NCBI GenBank assembly: GCA_022769005.1
Contig: JALEKK010000011.1
Coordinates: forward strand, 1-43,616
Length of the DNA: 43,616 nucleotides
Origin: Lachnospiraceae bacterium
Lineage (GTDB): Bacteria > Bacillota > Clostridia > Lachnospirales > Lachnospiraceae
Direction of reading: 5' to 3'
The notes beneath the pieces were generated by a model. It was not told where the DNA came from. It did not search any database and worked only from the letters and a program-made list of their open reading frames with translations. The number at the start of each line of letters is the position of its first letter. The first letter of the stretch is position 1. The translations under genes were made by a program, and so were the position numbers. Shown here piece after piece: positions 17,224 through 26,285 of the stretch.

Positions 17224-18270
17224 TTATGTATTAATGTCAGTTTCATCAGAAGTATCTTTCTGAATATCCTTTTCTTTTTTTATATTGATAAATTCAATAT
17301 CCTCGTAGTCTTTCGGATCCTTGCCGCAGGCGGCGTCAAATTCCCGCTTTCGGTTATGGTATCTGACTTCCTGCAGCAGCTTTCGGTTGGCTGAGAACAG
17401 ATCTCCGAGTAATCCCGCTATTATGGATATGAATCCGAGTATAATCAGTGTTGAAGCAAATATAAGTCCCTGCGTATGTCCCGCTCCGAGACCCATAAAA
17501 TAGAACACAAGATATCGTATATAGAATCCCACTCCGATTCCGCCCAGGATAAGTCCGAGGGTCATAAAGAATTTAAGAGGTTTATATACAAGTGTCGCTC
17601 TTATAATGGTCATCATGGAACGGCGAACATATCCTCCCATACTCTTGAACAGTCTGGACTCTCTGAGTTCCGGATTGGTTCTTATAGGAACGGACATTAT
17701 GGTCATCTTTTCCTGTCCTGCCTGTACTATTGTTTCCAGCGTGTATGTATATTCATTTATAACATACATTTTTAAGGCGGCCTGTCTGGAAAAAGCTCTG
17801 AATCCGCTCGGAGCATCCGGAATGTCCGTTCCGCTGGCCTTTCTTACAACCCAACTTCCGAAATGCTGGAGTTTCTTCTTAAGCGGAGAAAAATGTTCCG
17901 TTTCGTCAATAGGTCTCTCGCCTATGACAATATGCGCCTTCTTTTCAATAATCGGTCTTACGATTTTCTCTATATCGTCAGCTACATATTGATTATCGGC
18001 ATCTGTGTTGACTATTATGTCTGCGCCGTTTTTTAGACAGAAATCAAGTCCTTTCATAAATCCCTTGGCAAGACCCTTGTTTCTCCTCTGTTTAACTATG
18101 TAGTTAACTCCCCATTCTCTTGCCACTCTCTCTGTATCATCCTTGCTTCCGTCATCTATGACAAGATATTCTATCTCGTCTATTCCGTCTATATGCTTTG
18201 GCAAAGCGTTAAGTGCAATCGTTAAAGTTTCCGCCTCGTTATAACACGGAATCTGTATAATTAATTTCAT
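17224..18270 (-). CDS. GT2 polyprenyl-phosphate-mannose/glucose synthase-like, with two membrane helices
   Basis: This 348-residue protein is a DPM1/GtrB-type GT2 enzyme that moves a sugar from a nucleotide donor to polyprenyl phosphate. It has LIIQIPCYNEAETL, VIDDGSKDDT (38-46), the metal-binding NTDADNQ (D90, D92) and the acceptor motif DIPDAPSGFRAFSR. Two membrane helices follow at about 230-256 and 266-292, and a charged tail of about 50 residues ends the protein. GGAG lies upstream of the ATG. It is the first gene of the mannosyl cluster. The lipid-linked sugar would feed the PIG-V-like and GT-C-like transferases downstream. Mannose is favoured by manA, but glucose cannot be ruled out. 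Confidence 0.9.
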   Translation of the reverse strand: MKLIIQIPCYNEAETLTIALNALPKHIDGIDEIEYLVIDDGSKDDTERVAREWGVNYIVKQRRNKGLAKGFMKGLDFCLKNGADIIVNTDADNQYVADDIEKIVRPIIEKKAHIVIGERPIDETEHFSPLKKKLQHFGSWVVRKASGTDIPDAPSGFRAFSRQAALKMYVINEYTYTLETIVQAGQEKMTIMSVPIRTNPELRESRLFKSMGGYVRRSMMTIIRATLVYKPLKFFMTLGLILGGIGVGFYIRYLVFYFMGLGAGHTQGLIFASTLIILGFISIIAGLLGDLFSANRKLLQEVRYHNRKREFDAACGKDPKDYEDIEFINIKKEKDIQKDTSDETDINT

Positions 18271-18287
18271 TTATGACTCCACAATAA

Positions 18288-18313
18288 AAACTGCACATTG
18301 TCATGTGCAGTTT
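18288..18313 (-). terminator. intrinsic terminator immediately before the mannosyl cluster
   Basis: The stem AAACTGCACA / TGTGCAGTTT (10 bp, six-base loop) is followed on the minus strand by TTTTTATT. It lies about 85 bases after nfo and only 17 bases before the start of the GT2 gene. There is no room for a promoter after it. It therefore ends nfo transcripts, and any promoter in 18314-18399 would have to read through it. Confidence 0.75.
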
Positions 18314-18399
18314 AATAACTATATTTGAATTATCACTAAAACATATTAAATCTGTTACTGATAATAATATATAACTACAACTTTATATTGTAACTGCAA

Positions 18400-19236
18400 T
18401 TATATATTTTTGTAAAGATTTTTAAGCATGGAAATCTCTCCTATATATCCCGCTTCATCGTTGGGTGTTTCAAGGTAAAACGGCAGTTTCCTCAGGTATT
18501 CGTGATTTATTATTCTCTCAAATGCTTCCGTGCCTATGGAACCTTCGCCTATTTTTTCATGTCTGTCTTTGTGACTTTCAAAAGGGTTCTTTGAATCGTT
18601 TATGTGAATCGCTTTTAATCTGTCCAATCCTATTATTTTGTCGAATTCTTCCATAACTCCGTCCAAGTCGTTAACTATGTCATAACCCGCATCATATACA
18701 TGACATGTATCCATACATACTCCCAGTTTATCGCCTGACTTTGTTCTCTTTATTATTTCGGCAATTTCTTCAAACCTCGATCCTATTTCCGTTCCCTTGC
18801 CTGCCATGGTTTCAAGTAATACGGTGGTATGCATGTCTTCCGTCATGACTTCGTTAAGCGCCTCCGCAATAAATTCAATTCCTTTTTCCGTGCCCTGTCC
18901 CACATGACTTCCCGGATGGAAGTTATACATGTTCCCCGGCACATATTCCATACGCATCAGATCGTCTTTCATGGTGTTTTTCGCAAACGTCCTTATATTT
19001 TCATCTTTTGAACATGTATTAAGAGTATAAGGCGCATGACAAAGTATCTGCTCAATGCCGTTCTCGCTGCAAAACAGGCGAAAGTCCGAACAGTCTTTTT
19101 CATCAAGAGCCTTAGCATTTCCTCCCCTTGGATTTCTTGAAAAATATTGAAATGTATTGCCGCCCATTTTAACTATTGTTCTGCCCATATTCATAAATCC
19201 TTTTGAAGCAGATAAATGACATCCTATTTTAAACAT
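18400..19236 (-). CDS. nfo: endonuclease IV (AP endonuclease)
   Basis: This 278-residue TIM-barrel enzyme cuts DNA at abasic sites using three zinc ions. It begins [15 protein letters not shown] and continues with [11 protein letters not shown] and [14 protein letters not shown], then [51 protein letters not shown] and PFYLETPND. These are the conserved zinc-ligand blocks of the Nfo family, and the length is typical. GGGAG lies upstream of the ATG. It is downstream of rsmI with a 64-base gap and may be read from the same promoter. Confidence 0.96.
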   Translation of the reverse strand: MFKIGCHLSASKGFMNMGRTIVKMGGNTFQYFSRNPRGGNAKALDEKDCSDFRLFCSENGIEQILCHAPYTLNTCSKDENIRTFAKNTMKDDLMRMEYVPGNMYNFHPGSHVGQGTEKGIEFIAEALNEVMTEDMHTTVLLETMAGKGTEIGSRFEEIAEIIKRTKSGDKLGVCMDTCHVYDAGYDIVNDLDGVMEEFDKIIGLDRLKAIHINDSKNPFESHKDRHEKIGEGSIGTEAFERIINHEYLRKLPFYLETPNDEAGYIGEISMLKNLYKNI

Positions 19237-19300
19237 ATAAACTCCCGTTATCTTTATTTCACCATCCGCCGGACGGATAAAAGCAACACATGCATTCGGT

Positions 19301-20167
19301 TTACAACAACTGCTTATATATTACGTTCTTGGCGACTCCCCTGTCAGAAGCGACCGCTTTCATGGCGCTTTTTCTGTCCATTCCCATGTCTTCGTAATAT
19401 TTCATGTGTTCTTCAAGGGGCATCTCTTCCCATTTACGCTTATTTTCTTCATCCTGTAATTCCATGCTTTTGCCCGCAACCACGATGACATATTCTCCCC
19501 TCGGATCGTTTGAATCATAATATCTTATAACTTCGTCCAATGTCATATGCATTGCCGTTTCATGTAATTTCGTAAGTTCTCTTATAACCGCCGTATGTCT
19601 GTCTCCTCCGAAAGTTTCTCTGAGTTCTGACAATGTTCTTACAAGGTGATGCGGCGACTCATACATTATTATTGTTCTTGTCTCTTCCTTCAATTCCTCA
19701 AGGATTCTGTTTCTCAGTTTCTTATCCGTCGGAAGGAATGCTTCAAAGGCAAATCTTCTCGTATCTTCCCCGCTTATGGTCAGAGCCGTTATACATGCGC
19801 ATGCTCCGGGAAGAGATGTGACTTTTATTCCCGCTTCAATACATTGTTTAACAATTTCTTCTCCCGGATCCGAAATTGCCGGCGTTCCCGCATCGGTTAT
19901 TAAAGCTATGTTTTCACCCTTTAATAACTTTTGCACAAGAGTTCTGGCCTTTGATACCTTATTATATTCATGGTAGCTTGTAAGGGGCGTGTCAATATCA
20001 TAGGCATTCAGCAAATGTATGCTGTTTCTGGTGTCCTCGGCCGCAATGACATCAACTTCCTTAAGGGTTCTTAACACTCTAAGTGTTATATCTTCCAAAT
20101 TTCCTATAGGTGTGGCGCACAGATACAATGTTCCCGTATTTCCGTAATTTTCCGATTCGTTTTGCAT
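19301..20167 (-). CDS. rsmI: 16S rRNA (cytidine-1402 2'-O)-methyltransferase
   Basis: This 288-residue enzyme methylates the ribose of C1402 in the ribosomal P site. It belongs to the tetrapyrrole-methylase fold. Motifs are [79 protein letters not shown] and REYVIVV-like GEYVIVVAG. The C-terminal RsmI-specific segment ([25 protein letters not shown]) is present. trmN6 lies just upstream, as yabB and yabC do in Bacillus. The ribosome binding site is weak (GGGATAAG). Confidence 0.96.
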   Translation of the reverse strand: MQNESENYGNTGTLYLCATPIGNLEDITLRVLRTLKEVDVIAAEDTRNSIHLLNAYDIDTPLTSYHEYNKVSKARTLVQKLLKGENIALITDAGTPAISDPGEEIVKQCIEAGIKVTSLPGACACITALTISGEDTRRFAFEAFLPTDKKLRNRILEELKEETRTIIMYESPHHLVRTLSELRETFGGDRHTAVIRELTKLHETAMHMTLDEVIRYYDSNDPRGEYVIVVAGKSMELQDEENKRKWEEMPLEEHMKYYEDMGMDRKSAMKAVASDRGVAKNVIYKQLL

Positions 20168-20232
20168 AATCTTATCCCGTAATAATTTAATGTCTTTCCG
20201 TATGTTATCCTTATGTATATTATAGGCTTTTA

Positions 20233-21021
20233 TTAATTTTTCCCGTAAAGTCTTATTAATTCATCCGTATATACTCCCTCTTCTTTATATATAATCAAAG
20301 GGCTTTCAATAATCAACTGTTCTCCGCCTCCCTTTACGGCTTCAATAAGCACCAATGTAGCAGGCGAATAATCAAACGAATGAACCGTTCTCAATCTCTT
20401 CGGCTCAAGATTTTCATTTCTCAAATCTTCAAAAACAGATATGAGGTGCTTCGGCCTGTGCACAAAGAAAGCCTTCCCTTTTATTTTTAAACTGTAAGAA
20501 GCGGCCTTTGCAACATCACGGAAATTACATTCGATTTCATGTCTTGCGACGGCTATGGGACTTGCGGAATTTTTTAATCCCGTTCCCGCCTTCATATACG
20601 GCGGATTACATGTTACCACGTCAAATGCATCCTTTAACGAACACGACGGTTCTGAATTATCACTTCTCTCTATTATTCGATTTTCTCTTTTACTTATATG
20701 CAATTTCCCCTTCGGTATATCGCACAGATTGCCTTCTGCTATTTCAATATGTCCAGAGACATTATTTAATTCGACATTTCTCTTTGCCAGGTCGGAACAA
20801 CGCTTCTGAAGCTCCACACCCGTCCAGTCCGTTCCCTTTCCCTTTGCATACATGAGCAGCGGCACAACTCCGTTGCCTGTACACAGATCCAGACATTTGT
20901 CTTTTTTTGATGCATCGGCAAATGCAGACAAAAGAACAGCGTCTATTCCGTAACAGAATAACGCTGTGTCCTGAATTATTTTAAAACCGCCTATTTCCAA
21001 GTCATCCGTTCTTTCACTCAT
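20233..21021 (-). CDS. trmN6: tRNA1(Val) adenine-37 N6-methyltransferase family (YfiC/YabB)
   Basis: This 262-residue Rossmann-fold methyltransferase is expected to methylate N6 of A37 in a tRNA. The ATG at 21021 has CGGGAA upstream; the alternative ATG at 21033 has none. Motifs are KIIQDTALFCYGIDAVLLSAF, the SAM-binding CLDLCTGNGVVPLLM, GVELQKRCSDLAKRNVELN and the catalytic TCNPPYMKAG. The C-terminus has FFVHRPKHLISVFEDL. In Bacillus the gene follows yabA and precedes yazA-rsmI; here yabA and yazA are missing and rsmI follows directly. The exact tRNA target in Firmicutes is less certain than the family. Confidence 0.9.
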   Translation of the reverse strand: MSERTDDLEIGGFKIIQDTALFCYGIDAVLLSAFADASKKDKCLDLCTGNGVVPLLMYAKGKGTDWTGVELQKRCSDLAKRNVELNNVSGHIEIAEGNLCDIPKGKLHISKRENRIIERSDNSEPSCSLKDAFDVVTCNPPYMKAGTGLKNSASPIAVARHEIECNFRDVAKAASYSLKIKGKAFFVHRPKHLISVFEDLRNENLEPKRLRTVHSFDYSPATLVLIEAVKGGGEQLIIESPLIIYKEEGVYTDELIRLYGKN

Positions 21022-21126
21022 ATTCCCGCACATGAAAGCGCATGGTCACCGGGGGTAACCGAAAGACATGCGTCATCATTAATTCTCCGATATTTTTCTT
21101 TATTCTATCAGATAACGGATAAAATT

Positions 21127-21151
21127 GTAATTCGAATTACATTCAAATTAC
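21127..21151 (-). terminator. hairpin overlapping the end of the CoA-ligase gene
   Basis: On the minus strand an 11-bp stem (GTAATTTGAAT / ATTCGAATTAC, one G-T pair) with a three-base loop starts inside the last codons of the ligase gene and is followed by AATTTTA. It also contains the perfect 16-bp palindrome TGTAATTCGAATTACA (21126-21141). It is a plausible but weak terminator of the importer/oxidoreductase operon. Confidence 0.45.
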
Positions 21152-22483
21152 ATAGTCGCCTTTTCTTTCGTCAATAACTCTGCTTGACTTGTGTTCGGAG
21201 CGGGTGTCAAGCTCCCCGTACTTATGTACCGTTACGGAATGAGGCTTTACTCCGATTCTGCTCTTTAATGAAATGCTCACTCTTTCGGCAATCTCTTCGT
21301 CTTTTTCCGTATTATCTTCATTTCTCTCAATTTCAACACTGTATTTACATGCAAAGTTATCCTCAAATACTCTTATTCTGTATTCTCCCGTAATCCCCTT
21401 GAGGTCACGAACAACCGCTTCGATATCGCTTGGGAATACATTTACGGCCGAAATAATAAACATATCGTCTTTTCTTCCGTTTATATGGATTCTGCCGTGA
21501 GTTCTTCCGCATTTACATACTGATGTATCTATTCTTCCTATGTCTCCGGTTCTGAAACGAATAAGAGGCCTTGCGTGTTTCCTTAAAGTTGTATATACAA
21601 GTTCGCCGGTTTCACCCGGAGGCAATACTTCTCCCGTATTAATATCCACGGTTTCAACAAGAATATGATCCTCCGCAATGTGAAGACCGTCTTTTTCTTC
21701 GCACATGGCGGCACAGGCTCCGAAAATGTCGGATAAGCCGTAAAAGTCAAATATCTCTGCTCCCCATAAGTCTTCAATAGCCTTCCTTGTGGAGTCAATG
21801 GAACCTCCCAGTTCTCCGGCCACTATTATCTTTCTTATGCTGAGGTCTTTCTTTGGATCGATTCCGGCTTTTAACGCCTTTTCTCCCAACTGCCATGCAT
21901 ATGAAGGACTTGTCCACATTATCGTAGGCTGATATGTCTTCAGCACAAACAAAAGTCTTTCGCTGGGAAGAGTGCCTCCCCATATGGATAAGGCGCCGAG
22001 ATTCTGAGCTCCGATAACATCAGGTCCTCCCACATAAAGCGAAAAGTTAAGGCCGTGCAGGTATCTGTCCGTAGGGCGCATTCCTATTTGCCAAAACCAA
22101 CGGCTCTCTGTTTCCTGGAATTCGTCAAAATCCTTTTTTGTAAACGGGCTTACCGTAGGAACTCCCGTGGAACCCGACGATGTGGAGATAAATACAACTT
22201 CTTCTTCGGGTACCGCGCATAACTCTCCCAGAAATGATCCCACCCCCTGTGTGTCTCTCTGAGTTCTTTTGTCAATAAACGGAAACTTCCGAATATCCGA
22301 AAGTTCATTAATGTCTTCCGGTTTAACTCCCGCTTCATCAAAAGAACGCTTATAGTAAGGCGCGTTGTCATATGCAAACTTTACAATTTCCTTTAAATCT
22401 TCAAGCTGTCTTTTTTCCAATTCTTCTCTAGGCAGCGTTTCTAGTTCTTCATTCCAATATTTACTGTTTATATCCCTGCTCAT
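21143..22483 (-). CDS. phenylacetate-CoA ligase-like acyl-CoA ligase
   Basis: This 446-residue AMP-forming enzyme activates a carboxylic acid to its CoA thioester. It follows the PaaK family pattern: YWNEELETLPREELEKRQLEDL, YDNAPYYKRSFDEAGVKPEDI, the P-loop ISTSSGSTGVPTV, FDFYGLSDIFG, GETGELVYTTL, RPLIRFRTGDIG and the C-terminal GRKDDMFIISAVNVFPSDIE. The zinc-like CKCGRTHGR block is present. The start lies two bases after the porB stop, with AGGTGG upstream. It is the last gene of the operon. The substrate is probably an aryl or branched short acid that matches the 2-oxoacid oxidoreductase, but sequence alone does not show which. Confidence 0.88.
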   Translation of the reverse strand: MSRDINSKYWNEELETLPREELEKRQLEDLKEIVKFAYDNAPYYKRSFDEAGVKPEDINELSDIRKFPFIDKRTQRDTQGVGSFLGELCAVPEEEVVFISTSSGSTGVPTVSPFTKKDFDEFQETESRWFWQIGMRPTDRYLHGLNFSLYVGGPDVIGAQNLGALSIWGGTLPSERLLFVLKTYQPTIMWTSPSYAWQLGEKALKAGIDPKKDLSIRKIIVAGELGGSIDSTRKAIEDLWGAEIFDFYGLSDIFGACAAMCEEKDGLHIAEDHILVETVDINTGEVLPPGETGELVYTTLRKHARPLIRFRTGDIGRIDTSVCKCGRTHGRIHINGRKDDMFIISAVNVFPSDIEAVVRDLKGITGEYRIRVFEDNFACKYSVEIERNEDNTEKDEEIAERVSISLKSRIGVKPHSVTVHKYGELDTRSEHKSSRVIDERKGDYVI

Positions 22484-22485
22484 AA

Positions 22486-23388
22486 TTATTTTCCACCTGT
22501 AGTTTTAAAATTTTTATCTATGAAATCCCATTTTCTGTCTCTTGATTCTTTTATAAGTTCTATATCTTCATCTGAAAGATGTTTAAATCTGCCCTGTCTT
22601 TTAAGGTACTCTCCCACGTCCGAAAACTCCTTAGGTCTTCTGTTGAGTGTATATGTGCCGTTCTCGTATTCCGCAAGATACCATAAACCGCAATCAACGA
22701 TTTCTCTTGCAATATCAACCGTAATATCCGGCTCTATTCCCCAGCCGGTATGACAAGGAGCCATAACATGAATGTACTTTGTTCCACGTATCTTAGAGGC
22801 CTTCTCAACTTTATTCATAAAGTCATTAATATATCCTATGCTTGCCGTTGCCGCATAAGGTATGTCATGCGCCGCAATTATCTCAAACATGTTTTTTTTC
22901 GGTCTGATATTGCCGTGAATCGCTTTACCGTTCGGAGTTGTGGTTGTGGCTGCTCCGAACGGGGTAAGAGAACTCTTTTGCATTCCCGTATTCATGTATG
23001 CTTCATTGTCGTAGCATATATAGAGTATGTTGTCGTTTCTGTCGATTGCTCCGGATAATGCCTGCAGTCCTATATCCGCCGTTCCGCCGTCTCCCGCAAA
23101 ACCCACGGCATGAAAATCGGTTATTCCCTGTGCTCTCAGCCCCGCCTCTATGCCGGTAAGCATTGAAGCCGTGCCTGCAAATGTTGAAATAATTGCATTA
23201 TTTGAAAAACACAGCTGCGGAAAATTAAAGCTTACTGCAGACATGCATCCGGCGGGAATTACCGCAACGGAACGCTCTCCGAGCACTTTAAGGGCAATTC
23301 TTAAAGCCAGACTTCCTCCGCATCCGGCACATGCCTTATGTCCGAAAAAGTATTCCTCTTCATTTAGATTTTTTGCATTTAATGCCAT
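22486..23388 (-). CDS. porB: 2-oxoacid:ferredoxin oxidoreductase beta subunit (TPP-binding)
   Basis: This 300-residue subunit holds the thiamine diphosphate site. It has GHKACAGCGGSLALRIALKVLG with the CxxC ligands, VIPAGCMSAV, the TPP/Mg motif GFAGDGGTADIGLQALSGAIDRNDN followed by YICYDNEAYMNTGMQ, and MAPCHTGWGIEPD. The start overlaps the porA stop (TAATG). It works as a complex with the alpha, gamma and delta subunits in the cytoplasm. The length matches the beta subunits of four-subunit pyruvate or 2-ketoisovalerate oxidoreductases. Confidence 0.93.
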   Translation of the reverse strand: MALNAKNLNEEEYFFGHKACAGCGGSLALRIALKVLGERSVAVIPAGCMSAVSFNFPQLCFSNNAIISTFAGTASMLTGIEAGLRAQGITDFHAVGFAGDGGTADIGLQALSGAIDRNDNILYICYDNEAYMNTGMQKSSLTPFGAATTTTPNGKAIHGNIRPKKNMFEIIAAHDIPYAATASIGYINDFMNKVEKASKIRGTKYIHVMAPCHTGWGIEPDITVDIAREIVDCGLWYLAEYENGTYTLNRRPKEFSDVGEYLKRQGRFKHLSDEDIELIKESRDRKWDFIDKNFKTTGGK

Positions 23389-24548
23389 TACTGTTCACCT
23401 ATCCCCAAGAAATGTATTCCATATATGTTATTCTCAAGATTTCTGTATATATTCTCAATTTCGCGGCATGAAATGTTCTTTCCTCCCAATCCTCCGATAT
23501 AATTAGATGTCGGGATATTAACATTGTTCTTTCTGAGAGCCGAATTAACATTTGTATATACGGTTCCCTCATTTCCGAAGGAGATATCCTTTTCAAGCAC
23601 CGCAACTCCCTTTGCATTTTTTACGGCTTCGGCTGTTTCTTCATTCGGAAAAGGACGGAGATATCTGATTCTTATAACTCCCGCTTTTACTCCGTCTTCT
23701 CTTAACCTGTCTGCCGCTTCTTTCACAAGACCGGCCACGCTTCCCAAAGTGATTATTATATAATCGGCGTCTTCCGTATTGTATGTTTCGATAAGTCCCG
23801 TATATTCTCTTCCGAATATGTCGGCAAATTTCTTTTCCGCCTCCTTTATTACATCTTTGGCATTCATAATCCCCATATGTTCGTTGTACTTAAATACGGT
23901 ATTCTGTTCCGGTCCTGCCGAAAAAGCCATGTTTTTTGGATTATCAAAATCTATTTTGTTATCCGTTTTAAAAGGAGGAAGAAATGCATCAGCCTGCTCC
24001 TCATCCGGAACATCCACCACTTCATATGTATGAGTTAAAACGAAACCGTCCAGATTTGTCATAAAAGGCGTGGATACTTTAATATTTTCCGCAATGTAGT
24101 AGCTCATGAGCGCAAGATCCAGACTCTCCTGAGCATTTTCCGCATATGCCTGAATCCATCCGCTGTCCAATTGAGATATTGAATCTCTCTGATCTCCGTA
24201 TATATTCCATGGAAGCGCCGTCGAACGGTTGGCGTTCATCATTACAATCGGAAATCTACCACCTGCAGCATATGTCAGACATTCCGCCATATACAGAAGT
24301 CCCTGTGAAGACGTTGCCGTAAACGTTCTCGCCCCCACGGCAGAAGCTCCTATGGCGCACGAAAGAGCCGAATGTTCCGATTCAACATGTATAAATTCCG
24401 ATTTAAGGCTGCCGTCCGCAACCATTTCCGAAAGCCTTTCAACCACCGTTGTCTGAGGTGTTATAGGGTATGCCGATATGACAAGGGGCTTTGCAAGGCG
24501 TATCCCCTCGGCAAACGCTTCATTTCCCGATAAAAATTTCTTTGCCAT
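23388..24548 (-). CDS. porA: 2-oxoacid:ferredoxin oxidoreductase alpha subunit
   Basis: The ATG at 24548 follows GGAGGCGGAATA and overlaps the porD stop (TAATG); the longer frame has no site. The 386-residue protein has FLSGNEAFAEGIRLAKP, SAYPITPQTTVVERLSEM, the catalytic-glutamate block VESEHSALSCAIGASAVGAR, TATSSQGLLYMAECL and MMNANRSTALPWNIYGDQRDS, then RDSISQLDSGWIQAYAENAQESLD. This is the pyruvate/2-ketoisovalerate class rather than the indolepyruvate class. It binds the keto acid together with the beta subunit. Substrate preference between pyruvate, branched and aryl keto acids cannot be read; its ligase partner argues against a simple pyruvate role. Confidence 0.92.
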   Translation of the reverse strand: MAKKFLSGNEAFAEGIRLAKPLVISAYPITPQTTVVERLSEMVADGSLKSEFIHVESEHSALSCAIGASAVGARTFTATSSQGLLYMAECLTYAAGGRFPIVMMNANRSTALPWNIYGDQRDSISQLDSGWIQAYAENAQESLDLALMSYYIAENIKVSTPFMTNLDGFVLTHTYEVVDVPDEEQADAFLPPFKTDNKIDFDNPKNMAFSAGPEQNTVFKYNEHMGIMNAKDVIKEAEKKFADIFGREYTGLIETYNTEDADYIIITLGSVAGLVKEAADRLREDGVKAGVIRIRYLRPFPNEETAEAVKNAKGVAVLEKDISFGNEGTVYTNVNSALRKNNVNIPTSNYIGGLGGKNISCREIENIYRNLENNIYGIHFLGIGEQ

Positions 24549-24829
24549 TATTCCGCCTCCATTTCTATGGCTCCGAAAGGACATACTCTGCGGCATATTC
24601 CGCATCCCTTGCAGAAATCATAGTCCACCTTTACTTTATTATTCTCTTTGTCCTTTGATATAACGCCGTCGGGACAGTAAAGATAGCATTGAAGACATCC
24701 CGTACACTTTTCCGGACATACGACAGGCTTTTCACTTCTCCAACCGGCGTTTTCCGTTACCAGATACCCGGCTTCATATGACGGCGCATCCGGAATCTCA
24801 GGTATTTTATCTCTCAAATAAGGTTTCAT
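24548..24829 (-). CDS. porD: 2-oxoacid:ferredoxin oxidoreductase delta subunit, 2x[4Fe-4S]
   Basis: This 93-residue ferredoxin-like subunit carries two [4Fe-4S] motifs, CPEKCTGCLQCYLYCPDG and CKGCGICRRVCPFGAI (CxxCxxCxxxCP form). It passes electrons from the TPP site to external ferredoxin. Its start overlaps the porG stop by four bases and its stop overlaps the porA start, so G, D, A and B are translationally coupled. The N-terminal extension (PEIPDAPSYEAGYLVTENAGW) is typical of the delta subunits. Confidence 0.95.
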   Translation of the reverse strand: MKPYLRDKIPEIPDAPSYEAGYLVTENAGWRSEKPVVCPEKCTGCLQCYLYCPDGVISKDKENNKVKVDYDFCKGCGICRRVCPFGAIEMEAE

Positions 24830-25353
24830 TTACTCACCCCGCTCACCGATTCAAAGGCCGCGACCGCGGCTTTTATGTTCTTTTCATGCAGCTTTTCGGG
24901 CATATACCCTCTTATTGCTTCCGCAATATTTTCATAATCCGTTATCTTCGATACTCCCGCCAAAATTCCAAGCATAACCGTATTTGTTATAGGTCTGCCG
25001 ATTATCTCATTCGCCATGGCATCGGCGTCTGCCGCGATTATTCTTTTATCATCAAAATGTTTTTTTGTGTTGATAATAATTTTCCCGTTTTCCTTAAGTT
25101 CATCAAAGGAATCGGAAAATAATGTATCGTCAAGATATATAACATAATCAGCCTTTTCAATTTCGCTTCTGTCTCCGATCCGGCGACTGTCCAGCTTTGT
25201 GAACGCTCTTACGGGAGCCCCTCTTCTTTCAGGTCCGAAAGAAGGAAATGCAATCGAATAATTGCCGTCCTTTGCGGAATATGCGGCTCCCAACAGTTTT
25301 GCTGCGGTAAACGCTCCCTGGCCGCCTCTTCCGTGCCATAATATCTCTATCAT
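24826..25353 (-). CDS. porG: 2-oxoacid:ferredoxin oxidoreductase gamma subunit
   Basis: The start at 25353 gives the usual N-terminus MIEILWHGRGGQGAFTAAKLL and has CGGTGGATC upstream, 11 bases after the permease stop. The upstream ATG at 25377 would overlap the permease and lacks a site. The 175-residue protein has FPSFGPERRGAPVRAFTKLD, YVIYLDDTL and RPITNTVMLG, all family hallmarks. Gamma binds CoA-side and bridges the alpha-beta core. It directly follows the ABC permease, which ties the importer and the enzyme into one transcript. Confidence 0.93.
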   Translation of the reverse strand: MIEILWHGRGGQGAFTAAKLLGAAYSAKDGNYSIAFPSFGPERRGAPVRAFTKLDSRRIGDRSEIEKADYVIYLDDTLFSDSFDELKENGKIIINTKKHFDDKRIIAADADAMANEIIGRPITNTVMLGILAGVSKITDYENIAEAIRGYMPEKLHEKNIKAAVAAFESVSGVSK

Positions 25354-25364
25354 CTGATCCACCG

Positions 25365-26285
25365 TTATCTCTTCCATCTGAGTAAATATGACTGTAATTT
25401 GTTAACCAAAAGCGCAACCAAAGTAACTACCACACCTATGACAAGAAGTCCCACTATGGTACGCGTATAATCTCCGAAATCGGAATATTGTTTCACATAA
25501 TATCCCATTCCGCTCTGCGCCCCTATCATCTCTGCCGAAGTAAGCAAGATGAAAGAAACCGAAAGCCCCTGATTGCATCCTATAAATATCTGAGGAACGG
25601 ATGCGGGCAATATTACCGAGAAGAGCATCGTTCTTTTATTCACGTTAAGAACCTTTGCCGAATCCGTAATCTTTTTTTCAACATTAACAACGCCGCTCAT
25701 GGTACTCGCAAGAACAGGCCAAAATGTTGCAAGAAATATTACAAACACCGAAACCGAACGGAAAGTAGGTAAAAGCGCTATTCCGTAAGGTATATAAACT
25801 ATCGGGGGAATCGAACCGAAAAACTTTGAAATATATGTTGCCGCTCCTCCCACTCTTGCATTCCAGCCGAGAAAAAGTCCCAGAGGTATTGCAACAGCCA
25901 AAGCAATAAAGTATCCCTGTGCGATAATTCCAAGCGAACTTCCTATGTTGACAAAAATCTTATCCGAATCTTGTACGGCCTGCCAAAACACCTTTCCCAT
26001 AGGCGGGAAGAGAGCTTTGTTTAAAATATCAAATTTGTTTGTCAAAAGTGTCCAAACCGTCAAAAATCCGTATACGAATCCGATTATATCCAAAAACAGA
26101 TTAAGACTTTTTTCCTTTTTTGCCAGAGTCGAAACAACAAGCACCAACGCCTCAAGCCCTATTGCAAACCAAACGAGATATTCCGTATATACCTCTCCGG
26201 ATATGGAATCCGGCAAAAGCTGAACCGCCAAAAGAGCCGCAAACAGGAAGTTTGTCACCCTTAAAAATCGTTTTTTCAATGTCAT
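25365..26285 (-). CDS. ABC transporter permease, NitT/TauT family
   Basis: This 306-residue inner-membrane protein has about eight hydrophobic segments. The C-terminal two thirds form the binding-protein-dependent permease domain, with the EAA-type loop DSAKVLNVNKRTMLFSVILPAS and FIGCNQGLSVSFILLTSAEMIG, as in SsuC/TauC. The first 80 residues form two or three extra membrane segments not always present in relatives. The start overlaps the ATPase stop by four bases (ATGA). A single permease gene suggests a homodimer. Relatives carry sulfonates, nitrate, thiamine precursors or aromatic acids, so the substrate is open. Confidence 0.92.
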   Translation of the reverse strand: MTLKKRFLRVTNFLFAALLAVQLLPDSISGEVYTEYLVWFAIGLEALVLVVSTLAKKEKSLNLFLDIIGFVYGFLTVWTLLTNKFDILNKALFPPMGKVFWQAVQDSDKIFVNIGSSLGIIAQGYFIALAVAIPLGLFLGWNARVGGAATYISKFFGSIPPIVYIPYGIALLPTFRSVSVFVIFLATFWPVLASTMSGVVNVEKKITDSAKVLNVNKRTMLFSVILPASVPQIFIGCNQGLSVSFILLTSAEMIGAQSGMGYYVKQYSDFGDYTRTIVGLLVIGVVVTLVALLVNKLQSYLLRWKR

